This document shows, piece after piece, positions 18,039 through 25,824 of a DNA stretch of 64,000 bases. The notes under the pieces are model-generated. The model had not been told where the DNA came from, searched no databases, and saw only the letters and a program-made list of their open reading frames with translations. Position 1 is the stretch's first letter, and each line of letters opens with the position of its first letter. The position numbers were made by a program, and so were the translations under genes. The stretch spans positions 1,987,575 through 2,051,574 of the forward strand of contig OY969110.1 of the NCBI GenBank assembly GCA_963697995.1, written 5' to 3'. This DNA is from MFD00082-c5 sp963697995. Its GTDB lineage: Bacteria > Chlamydiota > Chlamydiia > Chlamydiales > JAJFMB01.

Positions 18039-18616
18039 ATGACACTACCGAACATTTTAACTTTTATTAGGCTGATTATAGCGCCTGTTTTTCTCGCTCT
18101 GTTTAGTTATTGCGAAGAGATTGGTTTGCCTCGAAATAGCGCGCTTTATCTCTTGCTTTTTCTAATGACGCTAGCAGAGCTAACCGATGCCTTCGATGGG
18201 TTTATTGCAAGAAAATTTCATCAAATCTCCGATCTAGGGAAAATTTTAGATCCGATGGCAGACAGCATCTGCCACATAGCTTACTTTTTAGCCTTCACCC
18301 AAAATCCCGTAGCAGTGCCCCTATTTTTAGTTTTTATCTTCATTTACCGCGATGCGGTGATTAGCACATTAAGAACAGTTTGCGCACTTCAAGGAGTTGC
18401 ACTTGCTGCCAGAAAAAGTGGAAAATTCAAATCGATTTTCCAAGCTTTTACCTCTTTTACAATTCTTTTTCTTTTGATTGCCTATACAAAAGGGATTTAT
18501 CTCAAAAAATATTATCGTCTACAAGTACGTTTCTAGTCACAATAGCGGCTTTTTTAAGTTTATTTTCTGCATGGGAATATATTATCTCAACAAATCCCAC
18601 ATCAAAAAGCTTCTGA
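18039..18616 (+). pseudogene. pgsA: CDP-diacylglycerol-glycerol-3-phosphate phosphatidyltransferase, 3' frameshift
   Basis: First enzyme of phosphatidylglycerol synthesis, an integral membrane protein. The CDP-alcohol phosphotransferase signature is present as ELTDAFDGFIARKF and GKILDPMADS (D-D-G-AR-G-D-D pattern, with the variant GFIAR). The frame from 18039 stops at 18536 after 165 residues. A last hydrophobic helix (FLVTIAAFLSLFSAWEY) continues in another frame to 18616. Adding one A to the A6 run at 18504-18509 restores a protein of about 192 residues. Since the enzyme is normally needed, a consensus error is a strong alternative to real inactivation. Confidence 0.85.
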
Positions 18617-18694
18617 AAATCAACGACTAATCAGTAAGTCTGCAAATCCTTTACATAAAAAGACTTAACACTACCTAATTGTTTTAACGTCTCT

Positions 18695-18825
18695 ATTTTA
18701 AATGAAATCTAACGGGTCAGCTCTTTTTTCAAATCTTTTAAACTTAAGCCAAACTTTAGACAAGAGATTTAACCCCTAAATTTTAAATGAAATCTAACGG
18801 GTCAGCTCTTTTTTCAAATCTTTTA
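18695..18825. repeat. 46-bp direct repeat copying a gene 3' end
   Basis: The 46 bases from 18695 to 18740 (starting ATTTTAAATGAAATCTAACG) recur at 18780-18825, period 85. The second copy contains the last codons of the minus-strand thioredoxin-like gene (stop at 18794). The first lies downstream of it as a detached echo. Confidence 0.9.
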
Positions 18826-19789
18826 CGTGAAGAGCAATTTCTTGTCGCATCTGTTTTGGCGCTCTCGCCATCGATACTTCTGCATGCTCTAAAGCTGTTC
18901 GAAACTCCCCTTTTTCAAAAAAGACTTGGGAAATCATCATCTCTAGACGCCATCCATTTTCTTTGTCTTCTTTTCCCCACAAATTAAGATAGGCTTGAAG
19001 GGGAGCGATAACTTCATTTGGAGAGGCCTTCTCTTGCTTAAAACTTTGATAGAGCGTACCAAAATCTAGAAGAGCTAATTGAAAATCGTTTGAAGGTTTT
19101 TGCAAAAGAGCTTTTTTAAGAGATATCGCCTCTTCTGTTTGCTCTTTTCCCTTTCCATAAAGAGTGCGAAGTCTCTCTAATCTAAAAAAATCAGCCTCTT
19201 CAGTCTCAAATCCAGCTACTGCAATCTCTTTGGCTTCTATTTCTTGCCCATACTGTTCGGCAAGCGAATAAAGGGCTTTCAATTCAGAAGTCGAATGAGC
19301 GCGCGTTTTAAGCGCGCTCACTTTTTGCTTTAATCCCGAATATTCCTGGACCATTTTCAACAAATGATTTGCGTACTCGCCGCCACCACCTGCTCTATAA
19401 CCTGTCACACCGATCTGCTCCTCATCTGGAGTCAAAAGAACTATCGTTGGGAATCCCCGAACGGCAAAGCGCTTTTGAAGCTCCTTATTTTCTTGAGTTT
19501 CAGTGGCTGAAAGTTTTGATTTAGCTGGAAAATCAAGCTTAACAAACACAAATTTGTCTTCAGTCAATTTTCCAAACTCAGCTGTATCTAAAGCTTCAGT
19601 ATCCAGCTTTTGACACCAACCGCACCAATCAGAGCCTGTGAAAAACACCAACAAAGGTTTGCTTTCAGCTTTAGCTTTCTTCACCCCTTCGCTATAGTTG
19701 GTTATCCAAGGAATGGAGCTTGCTCCTAGTTGAGAGAAAACTAATAGAAACAGCCCTATCGCCCAACCGGTTACCATTTTTTTTGCCAT
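18794..19789 (-). CDS. Exported thioredoxin-like protein with TPR-like tail
   Basis: A 331-residue periplasmic protein. Signal peptide MAKKMVTGWAIGLFLLVFS, then a thioredoxin fold of the Thioredoxin_7 type with a CGWC active site in FTGSDWCGWCQKLD and cis-Pro in RGFPTIVLL. The remaining 180 residues are helical with TPR-like spacing (EKGEFRTALEHAEVSMARAP). It corresponds in position and architecture to the disulfide-isomerase-like protein beside rnpA in Chlamydia. It probably reduces or reshuffles disulfides of envelope proteins, which chlamydiae crosslink heavily. Confidence 0.9.
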   Translation of the reverse strand: MAKKMVTGWAIGLFLLVFSQLGASSIPWITNYSEGVKKAKAESKPLLVFFTGSDWCGWCQKLDTEALDTAEFGKLTEDKFVFVKLDFPAKSKLSATETQENKELQKRFAVRGFPTIVLLTPDEEQIGVTGYRAGGGGEYANHLLKMVQEYSGLKQKVSALKTRAHSTSELKALYSLAEQYGQEIEAKEIAVAGFETEEADFFRLERLRTLYGKGKEQTEEAISLKKALLQKPSNDFQLALLDFGTLYQSFKQEKASPNEVIAPLQAYLNLWGKEDKENGWRLEMMISQVFFEKGEFRTALEHAEVSMARAPKQMRQEIALHVKDLKKELTR

Positions 19790-19916
19790 AATTTTTAAGT
19801 TTCCTAAAAAGTGTTAAAACAAGTTAAAATAGCTAGTCTCTCTTAAGATTTGCCAGCTTTTTGCAGCTTAAAGGAAACTTCAATTTATTTGTAACCAAAA
19901 GAGTAAAAAAAAAATC

Positions 19917-20381
19917 ATGTCTTGTCCTAAAACTCTCATTTACCGACACCAAAGAGAAAACTTAAAAAAATGCTCTCTAAGGGGTCTAGAAGGAAAAATT
20001 GGCTTTCAATTTTTTACTTATCCAAAAGAGCTTCTTCCTCCCCTGGATAACTTCATTGTACTAACCCTTGAGGCCGAAGAGCTGACAAAAAAAGATGCCG
20101 ATTTGGGACTTCTCATCATCGATGGAACCTGGAGACTTGCAGAAAAAATGTTGAAGAAAGTGAAGGGGCAAACTTATAGAAGTTTACCTAAAGGGTTTAA
20201 AACAGCTTATCCAAGAAGACAAGAGGATTGCCCTGTTCAAGGGGAGGGGCTCGCATCAGTGGAGGCGCTCTTTCTCGCCCATTTGATTTTAGGAAGAGAG
20301 ACCGAAGGACTTTTAGATCATTACCACTGGAAAGATGAGTTTTTACAAATCAACAAAGATCTATACTCAAGTATTAGATAG
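19917..20381 (+). CDS. DTW/Tsr3-like putative acp-transferase
   Basis: A 154-residue protein with LLIIDGTWRLAEKMLKK, LPKGFKTAYPRRQEDC and GLASVEALFLAHLIL. This matches the DGTW...lp...R...STlEA pattern shared by DTW (TapT) and Tsr3 aminocarboxypropyltransferases, which use SAM to modify uridines in tRNA or rRNA. The protein is short and lacks the N-terminal Cys cluster of many DTW proteins. The Tsr3/DTW assignment is from motif only. It converges with rnpA, the two frames overlapping by 15 bases. Confidence 0.68.
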   Translation: MSCPKTLIYRHQRENLKKCSLRGLEGKIGFQFFTYPKELLPPLDNFIVLTLEAEELTKKDADLGLLIIDGTWRLAEKMLKKVKGQTYRSLPKGFKTAYPRRQEDCPVQGEGLASVEALFLAHLILGRETEGLLDHYHWKDEFLQINKDLYSSIR

Positions 20382-20696
20382 TAATTTTTTCAATTCCTCT
20401 TCGATCTCTAAAAAAGTAGCCTCTTTGGCAAAGGCTCTCGGACGAACATTCAAATCAAAATTTATTTGAGTATAGGCAGGATTCAACCGAAACGCCTCTC
20501 TAACAAGACGTTTAAACCGATTTCTTTTAGCGGCACATCCATATTTTTTTGAAACAGTAAGCCCCAAGCGAGCATGAGGTCTCATCGTTTTTTTCATATC
20601 TATAATGAGAAAACGCCCCATCTTTTGAGGATTTCCCCGTAAAAAGAAGGAGCGTCTTGTTAAAAGCCTAAAGGCTTTAGGGAAAGGGTATTTCAC
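20367..20696 (-). CDS. rnpA: Ribonuclease P protein component
   Basis: Protein subunit that assists the RNase P RNA in 5' processing of tRNA. It has RLLTRRSFFLRG, ARLGLTVSKKYGCAAKRNRFKR (shortened: RNRFKRLVREAFR is the RNR signature) and a basic C terminus. 109 residues. The start is GTG at 20696, overlapping the rpmH stop as GTGA, so its translation is coupled to rpmH. Confidence 0.95.
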   Translation of the reverse strand: MKYPFPKAFRLLTRRSFFLRGNPQKMGRFLIIDMKKTMRPHARLGLTVSKKYGCAAKRNRFKRLVREAFRLNPAYTQINFDLNVRPRAFAKEATFLEIEEELKKLLSNT

Positions 20697-20833
20697 GCGC
20701 GGGTCAATTGTTTGCGTCCTCTTTGACGTCTTGCGTTAATAATTTTTCTTCCATTAGCTGTTTGCATACGAACGCGAAATCCATGTGTGGTTTTGCGGCG
20801 CGTTTTGCTTGGTTGGTATGTACGTTTAACCAT
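20693..20833 (-). CDS. rpmH: Ribosomal protein bL34
   Basis: A 46-residue basic protein beginning MVKRTYQPSKTRRKTTHGFR and ending with GRKIINARRQRGRKQLTRA, the standard L34 sequence. It lies immediately upstream of rnpA in the near-universal rpmH-rnpA pair. TGA at 20695-20693 overlaps the rnpA GTG. Confidence 0.97.
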   Translation of the reverse strand: MVKRTYQPSKTRRKTTHGFRVRMQTANGRKIINARRQRGRKQLTRA

Positions 20834-21011
20834 CGTGTCACCTTCATGTTATTCTGTAAAGATGAGACTATCATAGGGTAGAGAGAGAATTTTTGCAACA
20901 AAGTTTTCTCCCCTTTTTAGTTTTTTTCTTTTTTTGAGAAAAAAGCATTGCACGAAAAATACGATCTGTTCTATAACTTTGCTTGTGAATCGATTGAGGA
21001 GTTCAACAATT

Positions 21012-21149
21012 ATGCGAGTGCGAGCATCCGTGAAAGCGGACCCTTCTAAAGGCGATATTCTCGTGAGACGTCGCGGTCGTTTATATGTCGTAAACAAAAA
21101 AGACCCAAACCGCAAACAGCGGCAGAAAGGTCCAGCGCGTATCAAGTAG
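21012..21149 (+). CDS. rpmJ: Ribosomal protein bL36 (zinc-free form)
   Basis: A 45-residue protein, MRVRASVKADPSKGDILVRR then GRLYVVNKKDPNRKQRQ. It lacks the CxxC zinc ligands of the C-plus form, as in Chlamydia. The frame extends upstream, but the conserved start is the ATG at 21012. Divergent from rpmH-rnpA and followed 18 bases later by rpsN. Confidence 0.96.
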   Translation: MRVRASVKADPSKGDILVRRRGRLYVVNKKDPNRKQRQKGPARIK

Positions 21150-21167
21150 TAAAAGGGTTTAAGCAAA

Positions 21168-21473
21168 ATGGCAAAAAAATCATGTATAGAAAGACAGAAA
21201 AAGCGTGAACGTCAAGTCCTACTAAAGTGGGACAAGCGTCAAGAGCTTAAGAAGAGAAGTTCCGATCTCAGCCTAAGTGAAGAGGAAAGAGCCTTAGCTC
21301 GCCTCTCTTTAGACAAAATGCCTCGGAACACTTCTCCTGTTCGTTTGAGAAACAGATGTCAGTTAACTGGTCGTCCACGTGGATGTTACCGAAAATTCAA
21401 ACTTTCCCGTTTGAAGTTTCGCGAACTTGCCAATATGGGCATGATTCCTGGAATCACCAAAGCTAGCTGGTAG
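21168..21473 (+). CDS. rpsN: Ribosomal protein uS14 (long, zinc-free form)
   Basis: Small-subunit head protein of 101 residues. It has KMPRNTSPVRLRNRCQLTGR followed by PRGCYRKFKLSRLKFRELA and the C-terminal PGITKASW. The length and sequence match the C-minus form that does not bind zinc. It is co-oriented with rpmJ, as in Chlamydia. Confidence 0.97.
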   Translation: MAKKSCIERQKKRERQVLLKWDKRQELKKRSSDLSLSEEERALARLSLDKMPRNTSPVRLRNRCQLTGRPRGCYRKFKLSRLKFRELANMGMIPGITKASW

Positions 21474-21485
21474 TCATATCTTTTT

Positions 21486-21534
21486 GTGGTCCTTCCCCAA
21501 TCCCCCCCCCTCGGTGGGAAGGCCACATTTTTTT
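21486..21534 (+). terminator. Intrinsic terminator after rpsN
   Basis: GTGGTCCTTCCC (21486-21497) pairs with GGGAAGGCCAC (21516-21526) and is followed by a T7 run. The loop includes a C9 run (21502-21510). Confidence 0.85.
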
Positions 21535-21633
21535 CACACATTCTATCTTTAAAAATTAAATTAAATTTTACTATTTACTTTAATTTAGTTTCATAATACA
21601 ATACTCCTTTAGTATAAAAAACAAGGAGTTATA

Positions 21634-22338
21634 ATGTTTAATATATCAGCTAATAATAAAAAATTTTTAGAGAACAATTTTGATCGGGAACCTCTTCTTT
21701 TAACAAAAAGTCAATTTTCTAAACCTTCTATTATGTTTAGTTATGCTTTCACAGCTCCCTTTTCAGGTCTTGCTAAATTAATCACAGGAATTGCATATGT
21801 CGCAATTCAAATTTTCAAAGCTATAAAAGAATATTTTAGTAAAGCAGAGAAAAAAACAGCTTTAGAAGAAATCAAGTTTGGTGGAAAGCTTATCGCTCAA
21901 GGTTTGGTTCAATTAGTGCCACTGGTTAATGCTTTTGCAAAAATCTATCAATTAGACAAAGCTGAAAAAACAGCCAAAAAAGAAGCTGCTTTAGCTGAAG
22001 CACAGAGAAAGGAAAAGGCTCTAAAAGCTTCAACTGAAGCAAAAGCTAAACCAATAGATAGTATAAAGGAATACGAAAAACAATCAACAGAGGGGGCTTA
22101 TCTTCAAAAGACACTTTGTGGAAATGAGTTTAGACTATTTCAACAAAAACTTGGCGAGCTTAAAGCATTACAAGAAAGCCCAAACGTTTTGACTTCAGAT
22201 GAAATTATAATCATCGATACTTTAATGACTTCTCTAAAACTGGCCTTCGAATATTCTCAGAACAAAAGGTATAGTGAAACAGGTACCGACCAGTTTAGCA
22301 ATGAATTTAAAGCTTTTTTCACTACAGCAAATCAATAA
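21634..22338 (+). CDS. Hypothetical protein with a hydrophobic segment and coiled coil
   Basis: An unrecognised 234-residue protein, well supported by AAGGAG before the ATG and a terminator after the stop. Residues about 30-60 are hydrophobic (APFSGLAKLITGIAYVAIQI), then a second moderately hydrophobic stretch (GKLIAQGLVQLVPLVNAFA) is followed by an alanine/lysine-rich helix (AEKTAKKEAALAEAQRKEKA) likely to form a coiled coil. There is no signal peptide. Two close hydrophobic stretches plus a coiled coil are seen in some chlamydial inclusion-membrane and type III-secreted proteins, but nothing here proves that. Confidence 0.7.
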   Translation: MFNISANNKKFLENNFDREPLLLTKSQFSKPSIMFSYAFTAPFSGLAKLITGIAYVAIQIFKAIKEYFSKAEKKTALEEIKFGGKLIAQGLVQLVPLVNAFAKIYQLDKAEKTAKKEAALAEAQRKEKALKASTEAKAKPIDSIKEYEKQSTEGAYLQKTLCGNEFRLFQQKLGELKALQESPNVLTSDEIIIIDTLMTSLKLAFEYSQNKRYSETGTDQFSNEFKAFFTTANQ

Positions 22339-22344
22339 ATCGAC

Positions 22345-22383
22345 AAAGCCTCTCTTAAGGAACCCCCTTAGAGAGGCTTTTTT
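22345..22383. terminator. Bidirectional terminator between convergent genes
   Basis: AAAGCCTCTCTTAAGG pairs with CCTTAGAGAGGCTTT (one bulge), with a T6 run on the plus side and A3 on the other. It ends the 21634 gene and contains the stop codon of the convergent GYF-like gene. Confidence 0.88.
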
Positions 22384-22784
22384 ATGACCGTTTTTAGCGG
22401 CTCCCAGCTCTCCATTCCTTGCCGCCAAATATAACTCTCCTCAGTCACACTCCCCTCAAGAAGCGCTTTATCCAAAACAGCTTTTGTGACAGGCCCTTTT
22501 TGCTCACCTCGAACGTCGATATAAAACCAGATCTCTTTATCTTCAGGTGGCAACACTTCCTCCACCTTCACTTCTATCACATCCGGATTCATCTGCCTTA
22601 AAACGGTTTTACTTTCAACACCAACTTCGGGTAAAAACACAAGGACAAGAACGGCAAATATCCCAAATGCGGCCCCCATGACAAACCAAAAAGGGAAACT
22701 TCTCCCCTTCTTTTCTGCCAAATAACCCGAGGCCAGTCCCATCAAAAGCCATGCCAAGACCATAAATAAATAAGAGAGTGTCAA
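22368..22784 (-). CDS. Membrane protein with C-terminal GYF_2 (DUF4339) domain
   Basis: A 138-residue protein. Two N-terminal membrane helices (LSYLFMVLAWLLMGLASGYL and WFVMGAAFGIFAVLVLVFLP) are followed by a linker and a GYF_2 domain: IWFYIDVRGEQKGPV, then SYIWRQGMESWEPL, whose aromatic pattern binds peptides in related domains. The domain would face the cytoplasm or periplasm depending on topology. Function unknown; its stop lies inside the shared terminator. Confidence 0.82.
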   Translation of the reverse strand: MTLSYLFMVLAWLLMGLASGYLAEKKGRSFPFWFVMGAAFGIFAVLVLVFLPEVGVESKTVLRQMNPDVIEVKVEEVLPPEDKEIWFYIDVRGEQKGPVTKAVLDKALLEGSVTEESYIWRQGMESWEPLKTVIKKPL

Positions 22785-22851
22785 AAAAAACCTCCTGCCT
22801 AAAGGACATTTATGGTAAACTACAGGAAACTCTTTGTCAATGAGAGCCTAT

Positions 22852-23268
22852 ATGTCTGATAAGAAAACACCTTTTGATTCTAAAGAATTTGAAAAACCGG
22901 AAACCCTCTTCGTTCGCGATATCGAAAACGAGGTGTTTCAAGGTATCTGCGTGAATGTCTTAAGTCAAATCGATGGGATTACCCTTTTGGAGGGAACTTT
23001 TATCGGTAACTTACTGAAGCGAGACCCCACGAAAAGCATCAAAGGGATTTTAGCCACCCAAGACAGCAAAAATCACTCTGTTGGGATCAAAATCGAGATC
23101 AATGTCTGTTTTGGAGTCTCCATCCCTGAAAAAGCTGATGAGATTCAGCAAAAAATTGCTGAAGAGGTCACAAAACTCACAGGTCTTCACGTCTCTTCTG
23201 TTCACGTCGTCTTTAAAAAAATAGTCAAATCGACACCAAAAGAGCTCGAAACTAAAGAATCTTCATGA
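22852..23268 (+). CDS. Asp23/Gls24 family (DUF322) protein
   Basis: About 138 residues. The Asp23 core is visible as VFQGICVNVLSQIDGITLLE, VGIKIEINVCFGVSIPE and LTGLHVSSVHVVFKKI. These proteins are usually envelope-stress or membrane-associated in Gram-positives, and their chlamydial role is unclear. The ATG at 22852 is the likeliest start; in-frame alternatives exist at 22834 (TTG) and 22840. Its stop overlaps the next gene (ATGA), suggesting coupled translation with the methyltransferase. Confidence 0.85.
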   Translation: MSDKKTPFDSKEFEKPETLFVRDIENEVFQGICVNVLSQIDGITLLEGTFIGNLLKRDPTKSIKGILATQDSKNHSVGIKIEINVCFGVSIPEKADEIQQKIAEEVTKLTGLHVSSVHVVFKKIVKSTPKELETKESS

Positions 23269-23801
23269 AACCCCACATTGAGGCCGCCAAAACTGTTTGG
23301 AAAGAACACTTGGATGAGACAAGCGTTGTTGTCGATGCAACCCTTGGCAATGGACAAGACACTTTATTCCTAGCCTCCCTTGTCCCAAGGGGGCATGTCT
23401 ATGCATACGAGATCCAAGCTCACGCCCTAGAAGCTATGAAAGAAAAAATTAAAGGTTTTCCGATCACCTTAATTCACAAAAGCCACTCAGATCTCTGCGA
23501 TTTACCCTCAGGAATCGACCTTTTTGTGTATAATTTTGGTTATTTACCAGGAGGAGACAAGACAATCACCACAAAAACAGACTCAAGCCTTGAAAGTGTT
23601 CAAAAAGCACTCTCCCTTTTATCTGCTAAAGGTTTAATTTGTCTCACCTGCTACCCTGGACATGTTGAGGGAAAAAAAGAAGCAGAAGCGCTTCTTCAAT
23701 TTGCAAAAAGCTTAAGTAAAAAAAACTATCTTGTCGAGTTAAGAGAGTGGGTGAATCGATTAAATTCCCCTTTTTTGCTCCTTATCAAACCTCAGATTTA
23801 A
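23265..23801 (+). CDS. SAM-dependent methyltransferase, MnmM/YtqB family
   Basis: A 178-residue class I methyltransferase. VDATLGNGQDTLFLA is motif I, and NFGYLPGGDKTITTKTDSS is the family signature of YtqB-type enzymes, now known as MnmM, which methylate 5-aminomethyluridine at tRNA position 34. LICLTCYPGHVEGKKEA completes the match. Overlaps the Asp23-like gene by ATGA and converges with the exonuclease gene, frames overlapping by 17 bases. Family call is firm; the precise RNA target is by analogy. Confidence 0.88.
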   Translation: MKPHIEAAKTVWKEHLDETSVVVDATLGNGQDTLFLASLVPRGHVYAYEIQAHALEAMKEKIKGFPITLIHKSHSDLCDLPSGIDLFVYNFGYLPGGDKTITTKTDSSLESVQKALSLLSAKGLICLTCYPGHVEGKKEAEALLQFAKSLSKKNYLVELREWVNRLNSPFLLLIKPQI

Positions 23802-24381
23802 TTTTTAATCCCACAACGGCCTCAAAACACTGGATCAAATGATTGACGCCGTTGATCGCCGTGTGAGGAACTGCTTCCTTTGGAAGGCCATAGGTGCTTG
23901 CGATATCGTTTTTTGAAAGAGAGATTTTTTTTGGAAACTCTTTATGCGCCTCTAAACTCTCTCTTGCCACTGCAGCCAAATACATCGATGCTAAATCAAG
24001 CCAATGGTAGGGCCATTTATAGAGCTCTTGTGTGTAGGGGCAAATTAACTGGGAAAAAAAACTTCTATCAAAAGAGGGGTTTTGGCAAATAAAAACCGAC
24101 TCCCCCCTCTTGATATTCAACCCGTTTAAAAGCTTTGCGATCTCGTCCCCAACAACCTTAGGGTCTTTCCCCATTTGAAGTTTTTCAATCGTAAACCCAT
24201 TGATCTCAACGCTTAAAGGATCCCTTTTTTTCCAGGCCGAAAGGGGTTGCTTCACGATACTCTCGTAAACCCCCAAAACTTCCCCACTTGACAGATCAAC
24301 GACTTTTAAGCCAATCTCCAACACGTGATGACGCGTAAAATCAAGCCCTGTCGACTCAATATCTAAAAAAATTCCTAACAT
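23785..24381 (-). CDS. DEDD-type 3'-5' exonuclease-like protein
   Basis: RNase T/DnaQ-fold protein of about 198 residues. Exo I is FLDIESTGLD, Exo II is FICQNPSFDRSFF, and the third motif region reads VPHTAINGVNHLI. In the classical DEDDh form the third motif is HxAxxD; here the position five residues after His is Gly, so the last metal-binding Asp is not seen. It may be a variant family or have weakened activity. The ATG at 24381 (MLGIFLDIEST) is preferred over an upstream one. Confidence 0.83.
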   Translation of the reverse strand: MLGIFLDIESTGLDFTRHHVLEIGLKVVDLSSGEVLGVYESIVKQPLSAWKKRDPLSVEINGFTIEKLQMGKDPKVVGDEIAKLLNGLNIKRGESVFICQNPSFDRSFFSQLICPYTQELYKWPYHWLDLASMYLAAVARESLEAHKEFPKKISLSKNDIASTYGLPKEAVPHTAINGVNHLIQCFEAVVGLKIKSEV

Positions 24382-24500
24382 TTTATACAATCTAACATAC
24401 ACATATATGTAACCTAATCGTTTAGGGGAATTTTCGGCTAGTCATTTGTTTGAAAATCTGCTACACTTACCAATTTGTAAATAAAAATGGCGAGTGAAGA

Positions 24501-24914
24501 GTGTCTGTTCCTAAAGAAAAATTTCGAGAAGCGGTATTTCAACTTCTCTACAGTGTCAATATGGGAGCCTCATCGATAGATGAGGCTCAGGTTTTGGTTG
24601 GCAATGAGCTAAAAATTGCTAAATCAGCTATGAAAGAGGTGAAAGAACGCGTTCAAAACATCACTGAAAAGCAAAATGAGATCGATGAAGTGATCACAAA
24701 AAGTGCCACGTCGTATTCTCTTGAAAGAATCCACACTGTTGAGAGAACGATTTTACGCTTAGCTCTTTACGAGATGCTTTTTGACAAAGAGATCCCTGAG
24801 AAAGTAGCCATTGTCGAAGCGATGCGCCTTTGCCGCAAATTTGGCACAAAAGAAGCCTCTGATTTTATTAACGCCGTATTGGATACTGTTTTTCAAAATT
24901 TGAAGACGGAGTGA
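24501..24914 (+). CDS. nusB: Transcription antitermination factor NusB
   Basis: A 137-residue all-helical protein that binds boxA RNA with S10 during rRNA transcription. It has FREAVFQLLYSVNMG, RIHTVERTILRLALYEML, PEKVAIVEAMRLCRKFGT and SDFINAVLDTV, all NusB hallmarks. The start is GTG at 24501 (GTG TCT GTT). Its stop is one base from the murB ATG. Confidence 0.94.
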   Translation: MSVPKEKFREAVFQLLYSVNMGASSIDEAQVLVGNELKIAKSAMKEVKERVQNITEKQNEIDEVITKSATSYSLERIHTVERTILRLALYEMLFDKEIPEKVAIVEAMRLCRKFGTKEASDFINAVLDTVFQNLKTE

Positions 24915-24915
24915 T

Positions 24916-25821
24916 ATGTCCTTAAGTCTCCATTTAAGTCGTTCTAGCTCAAGCTTAAATCTCTTGAAGAGTCACAGCTTAAAAGAGCATACCACTTTTG
25001 GAATCGGAGGAAATGCAAGGTATTTTGTCGAAGTCACGACTTTGGAAGAAATGAAACTTGCCTTTGAATTTGCAAAAAAGGAGAAGTGCCCTCTTTTTGT
25101 GCTTGGTAAAGGTTCTAATATTATTTTCGACGATTTAGGTTTTAACGGCCTGGTCATTTTAAATAAAATCTGCCACTCAACCCACTCAGATGAGGGGTGT
25201 TTTGACGTAGGAGCCGGCTTTAGCTTTTCTCGTTTAGGAACCGTGAGTGCAAAAAACCACTTCACAGGTTTAGAATTCGCTTCTGGTATTCCAGGAAGTG
25301 TTGGGGGAGCCGTCTTTATGAATGCCGGGGCCAATAAACAGGAGACATCTCAGACTCTCACACAAGTTGAATACCTCTTTACAACGGGTGAGCATCGGAT
25401 ATTAAAAAAAGAAGAACTCTCTTTCTCTTACCGTTTCTCTTCATTTCAGAACATGAAAGGAGCTATCATTTCCGCAACATTTCAGCTTAAGAAATGTGAT
25501 ACTGCGAGAAAAACCCAAGTTGAAATGATCGAGTACAGAACCAAAACACAACCTTATGAGGAAAAATCGGCGGGGTGCTTCTTCCAAAATCCAAGCATGT
25601 TAAGTGCTGGTCGCCTGATCGAAGAGTGTGGCTTAAAAAAACTTTCGGTGGGAGATGCGTTCGTTTCGGAAAAGCATGCCAATTTCATTTGCAATAGAGG
25701 AACTGCTACGACAAAACAACTGATCGAACTGATCGCACTCATCAAAGAGAGCGTCTTTAAAAAAACGGGGATCGTGCTTGAAACAGAAGTCCGCTTTATC
25801 CCCTTTGAGATGGAAGGGTAA
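24916..25821 (+). CDS. murB: UDP-N-acetylenolpyruvoylglucosamine reductase
   Basis: FAD enzyme of peptidoglycan precursor synthesis. It has the HTTFGIGGNARYFVEV start, FVLGKGSNIIFDDLGF, LEFASGIPGSVGGAVFMNAG, and YRTKTQPYEEKSAGCFFQNP containing the active-site serine/cysteine region, and EVRFI near the end. 301 residues, type II-like length. Chlamydiae retain the pathway for a transient septal cell wall. It follows nusB and precedes a PHP phosphoesterase in one operon. Confidence 0.96.
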   Translation: MSLSLHLSRSSSSLNLLKSHSLKEHTTFGIGGNARYFVEVTTLEEMKLAFEFAKKEKCPLFVLGKGSNIIFDDLGFNGLVILNKICHSTHSDEGCFDVGAGFSFSRLGTVSAKNHFTGLEFASGIPGSVGGAVFMNAGANKQETSQTLTQVEYLFTTGEHRILKKEELSFSYRFSSFQNMKGAIISATFQLKKCDTARKTQVEMIEYRTKTQPYEEKSAGCFFQNPSMLSAGRLIEECGLKKLSVGDAFVSEKHANFICNRGTATTKQLIELIALIKESVFKKTGIVLETEVRFIPFEMEG

Positions 25822-25824
25822 CCT

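Noticed and set aside
20704..20901. 65-codon minus-strand frame over rpmH
   Set aside because: It is the wrong frame across rpmH; the real 46-residue L34 frame is 20693-20833.
22834..22851. Upstream start of the Asp23-like gene
   Set aside because: It would need a TTG start without a ribosome-binding site; the ATG at 22852 fits better.
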